In this document: positions 56,785 to 64,000 of the stretch, piece after piece
How the letters are laid out: every line of letters begins with the position of its first letter
Numbering within the stretch: the first letter of the stretch is position 1
Origin: an uncultured Haliea sp.
GTDB taxonomy: Bacteria > Pseudomonadota > Gammaproteobacteria > Pseudomonadales > Halieaceae
Assembly (NCBI GenBank): GCA_913062625.1
Contig: CAJXWP010000002.1
Coordinates: forward strand, 1-64,000
Direction of reading: 5' to 3'
DNA length: 64,000 bases
The notes under the pieces: generated by a model
The model's input: the letters and a program-made list of their open reading frames with translations, nothing else
The model's database searches: none
What the model was told of the DNA's origin: nothing
Translations under genes and position numbers: made by a program

Positions 56785-57717
56785 TCAACTACTTGTCTGC
56801 TCATTTAGGCATTCAAAAAATGCCTGGTTAACCGGGCTCTGTCCGGCATGCTTTCCCACAATAGCCGCATAGTTATTGCTGTAGTTCAGGCCTCGTTTTT
56901 GCAGCGGCCTCATCTGCTCCTGCCAGCCCATGTGTTCAACGTATTCCTTTGACAGGTAACCGATAAAATTGCCGCTGTGAATCAGCAGCGCACGTGCTTC
57001 ATACTGAAGCGCCGACGCTTGGCGATACCATTTTTCCGCCTCGGGAATCAGCATGCGTCCCGGACGCATTTTGTGCGTCTCAATGTATTTTTGCCGGCCC
57101 AGTTCCTCTAGGGTGATTTGTCTGTCGGGTTTTTTGTACAGGACGTGTTTTTCGCCGCAATACAGTTTCATTGTTTCACTGACGCCGAGAGGGAGGGCGG
57201 TCAGGTTTTTCATCGGCGCGGGAAGCGCAGTGATACCGATGGCCACCACTTCGCTGGTAACCGCTTGGGATACCTTGTCGGCGGCAAACGTATGAATGTT
57301 GATATAAACCTCAGGCGCGATATTGGTAAACCGTTCTATAGCCGCGGCTAGAATTTGTTCGCAGGAGAACAGGCAGAACTCCTCGATACCCAGGTTCAAG
57401 GTTCCCACCAGGGTTTCCTGGGTCTGATGAATGCTGCTTTGAAATTGCTCCAGTGCGGCGAGCAACTCAAGTGTTGCGTTGTAAACTAGCTGCCCCTGAG
57501 GCGTGACTTTGAAGCCTTTCCTGCCGCGTTCGCACAGGGTCATCTGTAGGCGGCGTTCAAGGTCGGCAAGATGATTGCTGATGGTCGAGATGGCGATATT
57601 CAATTCTAGTTCGGCCGCGGCTATACCACCTTGCTCTACGATAATCTTGAAAATACGCAGCAGTCGCAGATCCACATCGGCCAGATTTCCCACCAGGGAT
57701 GCCTTGCGTTTACCCAT
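56785..57717 (-). CDS. LysR-family regulator
   Basis: A 310-residue LTTR. DLRLLRIFKIIVEQGGIAAAELELNIAISTISNHLADLERRLQ is the winged HTH, and the C-terminal two-lobe effector domain follows. It is divergent from the GabT-like gene and likely controls it. It starts beside an AT-rich region with a palindrome. Its stop lies a few bases beyond the right IS6 end, but the frame is intact. Confidence 0.9.
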   Translation of the reverse strand: MGKRKASLVGNLADVDLRLLRIFKIIVEQGGIAAAELELNIAISTISNHLADLERRLQMTLCERGRKGFKVTPQGQLVYNATLELLAALEQFQSSIHQTQETLVGTLNLGIEEFCLFSCEQILAAAIERFTNIAPEVYINIHTFAADKVSQAVTSEVVAIGITALPAPMKNLTALPLGVSETMKLYCGEKHVLYKKPDRQITLEELGRQKYIETHKMRPGRMLIPEAEKWYRQASALQYEARALLIHSGNFIGYLSKEYVEHMGWQEQMRPLQKRGLNYSNNYAAIVGKHAGQSPVNQAFFECLNEQTSS

Positions 57718-57795
57718 TGTTCGATTACCCCCAGAGCGCTCTGTGATCCGCTATATTAGTGTTGTATAAGCAAAATAACTATACCGTATATTATT

Positions 57796-57812
57796 ATATA
57801 TTTTAAATATAT
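57796..57812. promoter_or_regulatory. AT-rich 8-1-8 palindrome before gabT
   Basis: ATATATTT and AAATATAT flank a central T exactly. It lies 46 bases upstream of the aminotransferase ATG in the divergent region with lysR. It is a candidate LysR operator or AT-rich promoter element. Confidence 0.4.
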
Positions 57813-57858
57813 CCCTGTGCCAACATGATTAGTTATTCTATCGTTGCCGGGAGTCCGC

Positions 57859-59139
57859 ATGAGCAAGAATGATGAATTATTGGCACGACGCGCGGCGGCG
57901 GTAGCCCCTGGGGTTTCCTCTGCTGCCCCTGTATTTACCGCAAAGGGAGAGAACGCCCAGATATGGGATGTGGATGGTAAGCGTTATATCGACTTTGCCA
58001 TGGGTATTGCAGTGTGCAATACAGGGCATTGCCACCCGGAAGTTATGGCGGCTGCCAAGGCGCAGATCGAGGCGTTTTCCCACACCTCGTTTCAGGTCTC
58101 AATGTACGAACCGTATATCGAACTGGCGGAGAAAATTAATCAGCTAGCCCCTATCAGCGACGCCAAGTCAGTGTTCTTTTCAACCGGTGCTGAGGCCGTG
58201 GAGAATACGGTGCGTATTGCTCGCATCGCTACCGACAGGCCCGCTGTCATCAGTTTTCGCGGCGGCTTTCATGGGCGCACCGAGCTGACAGTTACCATGA
58301 CCGGAAAGATTGCCCCCTACAGCTCGGGACTGGGAGCACGTGCTGCCAATATCTATCACGCCCCTTTTCCGGTGCCTCACCACGGCATCTCTGTCGCTGA
58401 TGCCATGGCTGGTTTGCAGAGCGTTTTCAAGACGGACGTGGAACCGGGTGATGTGGCTGCCATCGTTATTGAGCCGGTTCAAGGGGAGGGTGGTTTCTAT
58501 CAGGCGCCGCCAGAATTCATGCGCTATTTGCGTGCGGAATGCGACGAGCACGGCATCCTGCTGGTTTGTGATGAGGTGCAAACCGGTTTTGCCCGTACGG
58601 GAAAAATGTTTGCGACAGAATACTCCGGCATCGAGCCGGATCTGATGAGTATTGCCAAGGCCATGGGCAGTGGCTACCCCATCTCCGGTGTGGTTGGCAA
58701 AGCGCAAGTGATGGACAAGGTAGGCCCCGGAGGCCTGGGCGGTACGTATGGTGGTAACCCCATCGCCTGCGCAGCTTCCCTGGCGACGATTAGAGTTATA
58801 GAGCAGGAGGGGCTGGTGGAGCGCAGTAATGTGATTGGAGAGCGCATGATCGCGCGCATTACTGCAATGCGCGCCGCGCCCGCTAGCGCCCCCATTGGCA
58901 ACATACGCGGCCTTGGCGCGATGGTCGCCTTTGAAATGGTGACAGAAAAAGGCGGCAACATCCCTGACCCGAAAGCAACCGCAGCCGTAATTGCCGCAGC
59001 AAGAGAGCGAGGGCTTATCCTGTTGTCTTGTGGCTACTGGGGGAATACGGTCAGGCTGTTAGCGCCGCTTACCGTACCTGATGAGCATCTGGAAGAAGCG
59101 TTGGATATCCTGCGCGCCGCCGTCGAATTTGTAAATTGA
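57859..59139 (+). CDS. gabT: 4-aminobutyrate-type class III aminotransferase
   Basis: About 426 residues from ATG 57859, preceded by GGGAG; an upstream TTG is rejected. FSTGAEAVENTVRIAR, FRGGFHGRTELTVTMTGK, VIEPVQGEGGF, LVCDEVQTGFARTGKMFA and IAKAMGSGYPISGVVG (PLP Lys) match GabT. It transfers the amino group of GABA or a related omega-amino acid to 2-oxoglutarate or pyruvate. The alanine dehydrogenase gene begins ten bases after its stop, favouring pyruvate as acceptor. Confidence 0.93.
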   Translation: MSKNDELLARRAAAVAPGVSSAAPVFTAKGENAQIWDVDGKRYIDFAMGIAVCNTGHCHPEVMAAAKAQIEAFSHTSFQVSMYEPYIELAEKINQLAPISDAKSVFFSTGAEAVENTVRIARIATDRPAVISFRGGFHGRTELTVTMTGKIAPYSSGLGARAANIYHAPFPVPHHGISVADAMAGLQSVFKTDVEPGDVAAIVIEPVQGEGGFYQAPPEFMRYLRAECDEHGILLVCDEVQTGFARTGKMFATEYSGIEPDLMSIAKAMGSGYPISGVVGKAQVMDKVGPGGLGGTYGGNPIACAASLATIRVIEQEGLVERSNVIGERMIARITAMRAAPASAPIGNIRGLGAMVAFEMVTEKGGNIPDPKATAAVIAAARERGLILLSCGYWGNTVRLLAPLTVPDEHLEEALDILRAAVEFVN

Positions 59140-59149
59140 GGGGAACGTC

Positions 59150-60268
59150 ATGCTAATAGGAACGCCAAAAGAAATCAAAACCCTGGAATTTCGTGTAGGG
59201 CTCACCACGGGTTCGGTGGAGGAGTTGGTTCACCACGGGCACCAAGTCATCGTAGAGACGGGTGCCGGCGAGGGCATTGGTTTGTCTGATGAACGCTATC
59301 GCGCTGCCGGTGCGGAGATTGTTGCTACCGCGTCTGAAATCTTTGAGCGTGCAGAGTTGGTGGTTAAGGTGAAGGAGCCTCAGCCCCAGGAGTGCCCCAT
59401 GCTGCGTCAAGGGCAGGTCCTTTTTACCTACCTACATCTGGCACCCGACCCAGAGCAAACAAGGTTACTGAAGGAATCGGGCTGTATCGCCATTGCTTAC
59501 GAAACGGTGACCGACGACGATCACAGCCTGCCTCTGCTGTCTCCCATGAGCGAAGTAGCGGGCCGCATGTCTATACAAGCCGGCGCCCACGCGTTGGAGA
59601 AACACAAGGGCGGTTCCGGCATGTTGTTAGGCGGAGTTCCGGGTGTGGAGGCTGCGCGGGTCGTGGTAATAGGCGGGGGTGTTGTCGGTACCAACGCAAT
59701 TCGTATGGCCATGGGCATGGAAGCACATGTCACTGTGCTGGATCGTTCACTCAAGCGCTTGAAGGAATTGGACTTCCAATTCGGCTGCAAGCTCAACACT
59801 ATTTATTCTACCCGTGAATCACTATGGCAGCATGTTACCGGCGCGGATTTGGTGATTGGCGCAGTGCTAGTGCCCGGTGCTGCGGCGCCAAAGTTGGTGA
59901 CTCGGGAAATGCTGCGGGCGATGCGCCCCGGTTCCGTGGTGGTTGATGTCGCCATCGACCAGGGCGGATGTTTTGAGACCAGCCGTGCCACCACTCACTC
60001 CGAGCCAACGTATGTGGAGGAGGGTGTGGTGCACTACTGCGTCGCCAACATGCCTGGCGGCGTTGCACGGACCTCGACCTTTGCCCTGAACAATGCCACC
60101 TTGCCCTTTACGCTCGCGCTGGCAGACAAGGGTTATCGTCAGGCGCTGCTGGACGATCCGCACCTGCGCAACGGTCTTAACGTTCATCGGGGCGATATCA
60201 CGTACCAGGCGGTGGCTGAGACACTAGGTTATAATTACCGTCCTGCACAGGAAGTGCTTGCAGGTTGA
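59150..60268 (+). CDS. ald: Alanine dehydrogenase
   Basis: A 372-residue NAD-dependent enzyme. It begins [19 protein letters not shown], and [20 protein letters not shown] is the NAD-binding loop; the length matches family norms. It interconverts L-alanine with pyruvate and ammonia. Placed after the aminotransferase, it would regenerate the pyruvate acceptor and release ammonia. They form one operon. Confidence 0.95.
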   Translation: MLIGTPKEIKTLEFRVGLTTGSVEELVHHGHQVIVETGAGEGIGLSDERYRAAGAEIVATASEIFERAELVVKVKEPQPQECPMLRQGQVLFTYLHLAPDPEQTRLLKESGCIAIAYETVTDDDHSLPLLSPMSEVAGRMSIQAGAHALEKHKGGSGMLLGGVPGVEAARVVVIGGGVVGTNAIRMAMGMEAHVTVLDRSLKRLKELDFQFGCKLNTIYSTRESLWQHVTGADLVIGAVLVPGAAAPKLVTREMLRAMRPGSVVVDVAIDQGGCFETSRATTHSEPTYVEEGVVHYCVANMPGGVARTSTFALNNATLPFTLALADKGYRQALLDDPHLRNGLNVHRGDITYQAVAETLGYNYRPAQEVLAG

Positions 60269-60447
60269 TCAATCTGTTCCATTGATTCCATTTACTTGAA
60301 GCGTTATGCAGCAGATCAACATCGTTGACATACCGCATTGTTTCTCTATATTAAACCTGCAATATCGCGTCATTTACAAAATCGATCGCGAGAAGGTCTA
60401 TGTTCAAGTTGAGAAAGTGACTCCACATAATTACAGGAGAAACTAGT

Positions 60448-60705
60448 ATGAAAGACTATCGTAAAGCAAAGAAAACCATTGAGGTATCAGTGGGTGATTC
60501 CGTAAGAATTATTCGCAAATTACAAGAATTAAGTCAGAACCAACTGGCTTCTCTTACCGCCATTCCTCAGTCAACCATATCCGCTATTGAAAACAATCGG
60601 GTCAATCTAGGAGTCGAGCGAGCTAAAGTATTGGCAAGCGCTTTAAACTGCCGCCCGGCGGTTTTAGTGTTCCCAGGCTGGGAGCTTGAGAAAGCAGCCG
60701 CATAA
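60448..60705 (+). CDS. XRE-family regulator
   Basis: An 85-residue single-domain HTH protein. IIRKLQELSQNQLASLTAIPQSTISAIENNRVNLGVERAKVLASAL is the Cro/C1-type helix set. AGGAGA precedes the ATG. It ends just before the convergent PuuD-like pseudogene and may regulate the amine genes. Confidence 0.85.
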   Translation: MKDYRKAKKTIEVSVGDSVRIIRKLQELSQNQLASLTAIPQSTISAIENNRVNLGVERAKVLASALNCRPAVLVFPGWELEKAAA

Positions 60706-60726
60706 CCAGTACGGGCTGCTAATAAC

Positions 60727-61448
60727 CTATTGAACAGATTCAGTACCACTCACCCCCAGCGTTCTTTTCATCTTGAAAAAATCTTCAAACTGATCGGCGA
60801 TCGTTTTGGACGACAGGGGCTGCTCCAGGCTGGCGGCTGCAGCATTCGCAATGTCCGCCGGGAGACTGTCACGCCTGGCCGTCATTAGGTCGGCTACGAA
60901 GTCTGCAGTGAACTCCGGATGTGGTTGGATTGTCAGTGCGCGGTCGCCGTAAGCGAGCATGGCATACGGGCAAAAATCCGACTGGCCGATTACCTTGGCG
61001 TCTTGGGGCAACTCTACGATCTGGTCCTGGTGCCATGCCAGGACCGCACTGTTGAACGTATCGTTATCGGACCCGGAAAGCTGCTAGTTAACCGCGCCGG
61101 CAGACCAGCCCCCTGAAAACTGTTCCACCCTGCCGCCCAGTGCCTAGGCGAGAATTTGGTGACCAAAACAGATGCCGATAATGGGAACACCAGCGGAATA
61201 AACTTGGCGCAAGAATTCTTCGAGGGGCGCAATCCAATCGTTGTCTTCGTAAACGCCGAATTTGGAGCCGGAGATTAGCCAACCCTGTGCCGCTTGGGCG
61301 TCAGCTGGAAATACACCGTCGAGTACAGGGTACGTTTCGAACTCGAAGCCGTGACTTGCCAGCAAACGCTTAAACAGACCATCGTAGTCGCCGTGCTTTG
61401 CGCGCATTTCTTCGGGGTTCTGCCGGTATGGAGAATGCCAATTTTCAT
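60727..61448 (-). pseudogene. Broken PuuD-like class I glutamine amidotransferase
   Basis: The ancestral start ATG 61448 reads MKIGILHTGRTP, then a one-base loss near 61412 shifts the frame to EEMRAKHGDYDGLF. The catalytic GICFGHQ is intact, but TAG at 61144-61146 interrupts FGHQILA-ALGGRVEQF and a second TAG at 61084-61086 interrupts AGAVN-QLSG, both in one frame. The downstream part, with TIQPHPEF carrying the catalytic His, remains open to 60727. Both stops would be restored by a single C for T. It would have hydrolysed a gamma-glutamyl amine or amino acid made by the neighbouring ligase. Confidence 0.85.
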
Positions 61449-61480
61449 CTTTGTTGCCTGATCCTGACGTTAAACCCCCG

Positions 61481-62842
61481 TCAGAGACAGGCGTCGTATT
61501 CTAAAGGTGTCACCTGGTTATTGAACTCGTCCATCTCCTGCTGCTTCATCAGCGTGCAAATGTTCTGAAATCCGATGCCAAAGTATTCCGCGATAAATTC
61601 TGAATTTTCAAATGCCGCCAGCGCATCTGGCCAGTAGCGGGGCAGGGTGGGCGGCAGCTGGTCGTAGGCATTGCCTTCCAAGGCTGGCGGCGCCTCCAGT
61701 TTGTTCTCTATCCCGTGCAGCATGCCCGCGAGAATAGCTGACATTACCAGGTAGGGATTAGCGTCTGCGCCAGCTACGCGGTGTTCGATGCGCGTTGCTG
61801 CCGGTGAGTCGGCCGGCACCCGCAGTGAGACCGTACGGTTTTCATATCCCCAACAGGGTGCCAATGGCGCGTGGGTGCCCCGCTGGAAGCGCCGATAAGA
61901 ATTGAGCACAGGTGCGAACAACAGCATGCTGTCCTCCATCCCCACTAGACAGCCGGCAATGGCGTGGCGCAGCATAGGAGTGCCTTTGCCAGTGCCGTCG
62001 TCAAAGACATTGTTGCCCTGCGCATCCAGCACACTGCAATGTACATGCATTCCATTGCCAGCGAGATTGCCAAAGGGTTTGGCCATGAAGGTCGCCCGCA
62101 GCCCCTGTTGCCTGGCCACGCCGCGTACAACGCGCTGCAGCATTATCGCCTGGTCAGCCGCCGCTAGCACATCAGCGCTGTGGTACAGATTAATCTCATA
62201 TTGGGAGGGCGCGGCCTCTTTGACCAGGGTGTCTATAGGCAGGCCCTGAGCGGCGCAGGCATCGCGTACGCCATGCATCAGCTCCGAGAATCCAGACATG
62301 GTATCGATGCAATAGGCATTACCACTGGCCAGGGCTCCACCGATGCGATCAGTTTGTGTGTGGGCTGGCCGGCCCTGAGAATCATCCTCATCGCGCAACA
62401 AATAAAATTCCATTTCACTGGCCATCACTGGCGTGAGGCCGTGCTCTGCCAGCCGCCCGATGAGGTTTTTGAGAATAAAGCGTGGGTCATAGGCGCAGGG
62501 CTCCCCACTGACTTCTCGCATGGACATCAGCACCTGGCCAGTGGGGCGCGTAGCCCACGGCGTCGCTACCAAGGTGCTGATATGTGCTTCACACATGCCG
62601 TCGCCGTCGCCGCGATCAAACACCCAGGCATCGACATCGCGCCCCCAAATATCGAACGCAAGCGCACTCAGGGGCAATTTGAGGCCACCGGCGAAGACTT
62701 TTTCGATTTTATCGCGGGTGATCCACTTACCGCGTAATTTGCCGGCGATATCGGGCAGTATCACTTCGAAAATTTCAATCTTCGGGTGTGATTTCAGGAA
62801 CAGCTGCAAGCGTTCATTGTTAGAAGTATTGTTATCAGACAT
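61481..62842 (-). CDS. puuA: Glutamine-synthetase-like gamma-glutamylpolyamine synthetase
   Basis: About 453 residues from ATG 62842; the longer frame to 62908 is rejected. LPDIAGKLRGKWI begins the N-terminal domain, and MASEMEFYLLRDED, SQYEINLYHSADVLAAADQ, FMAKPFGNLAGNGMHVHCSV and RIEHRVAGADANPYLVMSA form the catalytic domain. It matches PuuA-type enzymes, which glutamylate putrescine or related amines using ATP. It lies 33 bases upstream of the broken PuuD-like gene and diverges from the SpuC-like aminotransferase. Confidence 0.9.
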   Translation of the reverse strand: MSDNNTSNNERLQLFLKSHPKIEIFEVILPDIAGKLRGKWITRDKIEKVFAGGLKLPLSALAFDIWGRDVDAWVFDRGDGDGMCEAHISTLVATPWATRPTGQVLMSMREVSGEPCAYDPRFILKNLIGRLAEHGLTPVMASEMEFYLLRDEDDSQGRPAHTQTDRIGGALASGNAYCIDTMSGFSELMHGVRDACAAQGLPIDTLVKEAAPSQYEINLYHSADVLAAADQAIMLQRVVRGVARQQGLRATFMAKPFGNLAGNGMHVHCSVLDAQGNNVFDDGTGKGTPMLRHAIAGCLVGMEDSMLLFAPVLNSYRRFQRGTHAPLAPCWGYENRTVSLRVPADSPAATRIEHRVAGADANPYLVMSAILAGMLHGIENKLEAPPALEGNAYDQLPPTLPRYWPDALAAFENSEFIAEYFGIGFQNICTLMKQQEMDEFNNQVTPLEYDACL

Positions 62843-63051
62843 TTTTGTAAGCCATAGGTTGTGTCTTGTCTCGTTCTGTTTTGCGCTCCCGCCTCTAAAA
62901 AACACCACTTAAGGGGTAATTCCAAATGCCGGGGGTTATGGGAGACTATACAACATCGAAGCTTTTTTTGGGGCTATAACACTTCGGGGTAGTATGTGAG
63001 TTAGCCCCCGGGCCCTGTGCAGCAGAATTTTTGTTTGGAGATAGCGCGCAA

Positions 63052-64000
63052 ATGAACGTGATAAAAGATACATCTGCCCTGCAAAAGATGGATCGGGAGC
63101 ACCATCTGCACCCTTTTACCGATCTTAAAAGCTATAGCGAGAAGGGTGGCCGTATCGTGTCCGGTGCCGAGCATATCTACATCTACGATAGTGAAGGCAA
63201 CCGTATGTTGGACGGTATGTCGGGACTGTGGTGTTGTAGCCTGGGTTATAGCCAGCGCAGCATCGCGGAGGCGGTATTTGAACAAATGCAGCAACTGCCT
63301 TACTACAATAATTTCTTCGGCTGCTCCAATCAGCCCGCCACGGAACTGGCGAAGCTTCTGGTAGACGTCACCCCTGAGCAGTTCACCCATGTATTTTTCA
63401 CCAACTCCGGCTCCGAAGCCAACGACACCAACCTGCGCCTGGTACACCGCTATTACGACTGCCTAGGTAAGCCCGGCAAGAAACACATCATCAGCCGCAA
63501 AAATGCCTACCATGGCAGTACTATTGCTGCCTCTTCGCTGGGCGGCATGGACGCCATGCACCAGCAGACCCACGGCCTGGATTACGTGCACCATATAGGC
63601 CAACCCCACTGGTTCGAGGCGGGTACTGATGAAGATTTGGATACCTTTGGCCTGCGGTTGGCCGGCGAGCTGGCGGCAAAAATTGCGGAGCTGGGCGAGT
63701 GCAATGTGGCAGCCTTCATCGCGGAGCCCGTGCAGGGTGCCGGTGGTGTCATCATTCCACCGTCGACGTATTGGCCCGAGATTCAGCGGATCTGCGACGC
63801 GCACGATATTCTGCTGATTGCCGATGAAGTAATTTGCGGTTTCGGTCGTACCGGTAACTGGTTTGGTTGTGAAACCTACGGCATCAAGCCCGACTTAATG
63901 ACGTTCGCCAAGGCGGTCACCAACGGCTACATGCCGCTTGGTGGCGTAATGGTGGGTGATAAGGTGGCCAATGTATTAATCACGCATGAGGGTGAGTTTG
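63052..64000 (+). CDS. Class III aminotransferase (SpuC/putrescine-pyruvate type), 3' truncated by window edge
   Basis: The frame opens at ATG 63052 and runs 316 codons without a stop to the end of the window, so the C-terminus is missing. LDGMSGLWCCSLGYSQRSI, FFTNSGSEANDTNLRLV, RKNAYHGSTIAASSLGG, FIAEPVQGAGGVIIPP, LIADEVICGFGRTGNWFG and TFAKAVTNGYMPLGGV (PLP Lys) are typical of omega-amino acid:pyruvate or putrescine:pyruvate aminotransferases. The divergent PuuA-like gene suggests a polyamine substrate. Confidence 0.92.
   Translation, partial: MNVIKDTSALQKMDREHHLHPFTDLKSYSEKGGRIVSGAEHIYIYDSEGNRMLDGMSGLWCCSLGYSQRSIAEAVFEQMQQLPYYNNFFGCSNQPATELAKLLVDVTPEQFTHVFFTNSGSEANDTNLRLVHRYYDCLGKPGKKHIISRKNAYHGSTIAASSLGGMDAMHQQTHGLDYVHHIGQPHWFEAGTDEDLDTFGLRLAGELAAKIAELGECNVAAFIAEPVQGAGGVIIPPSTYWPEIQRICDAHDILLIADEVICGFGRTGNWFGCETYGIKPDLMTFAKAVTNGYMPLGGVMVGDKVANVLITHEGEF

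Noticed and set aside
56007-56789. 8-bp target-site duplication around the intact IS6 element
   Set aside because: Flanking octamers AGATAGAC and GTATCAAC differ, so none can be claimed.

Overview
The window looks like chromosome of a free-living, probably marine gammaproteobacterium. The mix of genes fits the Cellvibrionales (Halieaceae or Spongiibacteraceae type): DUF3313, DUF1499 and DUF547 envelope proteins, an FMN-type glutamate-synthase-like protein, a coniferyl-aldehyde-type dehydrogenase, a class II haloalkane dehalogenase, an alternative oxidase and many small catabolic cassettes. This placement is inferred from gene content; no rRNA, tRNA or CRISPR array was seen.

Layout. 0-2.2 kb: the 3' end of a large secreted FN3/leucine-rich-repeat protein. 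2.3-3.4 kb: a broken exported-protein remnant and an SDR oxidoreductase. 3.8-7.6 kb: a tightly coupled pair, a beta-propeller lipoprotein and a GspC-like PDZ protein, plus a tiny coupled ORF. 7.8-10.3 kb: paired CrcB fluoride channels, a VanZ-like protein and a lipoprotein. 10.6-14.7 kb: an amine-type cluster (permease, glutamine-synthetase-like ligase, iron alcohol dehydrogenase). 15-20 kb: SnoaL and ABM small proteins, glutamate decarboxylase, FkbM methyltransferase, a secreted unknown. 20-30 kb: DUF3313 lipoprotein, DNA polymerase IV, an Hsp70-like/nuclease pair, a small outer-membrane barrel, a diguanylate cyclase, an MFS transporter, an exported unknown and cysteine synthase. 30-45 kb: a series of mostly single genes (DUF1254, amidohydrolase, PPOX, MOSC, DUF547, DUF1499, Lon-N, DUF1295, propeller lipoprotein, alpha/beta hydrolase, methyltransferase, FMN glutamate-synthase-like) with several decayed gene fragments. 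45-50.7 kb: a copper-type P-ATPase, haloalkane dehalogenase and alternative oxidase. 50.9-56.8 kb: a five-gene aldehyde/ketone cassette (DUF1330, TetR, aldehyde dehydrogenase, MDR reductase, CMD protein) bounded by a decayed and an intact copy of the same IS6-family element in inverted orientation. 56.8-64 kb: a second amine cluster (LysR, GabT-like aminotransferase, alanine dehydrogenase, XRE regulator, broken PuuD-like amidotransferase, PuuA-like ligase, SpuC-like aminotransferase running off the end).

Working together. Two gamma-glutamylation-type ligases with a permease, alcohol dehydrogenase, two class III aminotransferases, alanine dehydrogenase and glutamate decarboxylase point to amine/GABA nitrogen metabolism; alanine dehydrogenase next to the aminotransferase would recycle alanine to pyruvate if pyruvate is the amino acceptor. 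The dedicated gamma-glutamyl hydrolase appears dead (one frameshift and two amber stops), so the second pathway is either relict or completed elsewhere.

The least explained material is the propeller-lipoprotein/PDZ pair (3.8-7.5 kb) and the IS6-bounded cassette, which carries three copies of a candidate TetR operator. At least five gene remnants not visible as normal ORFs were found by reading intergenic DNA.
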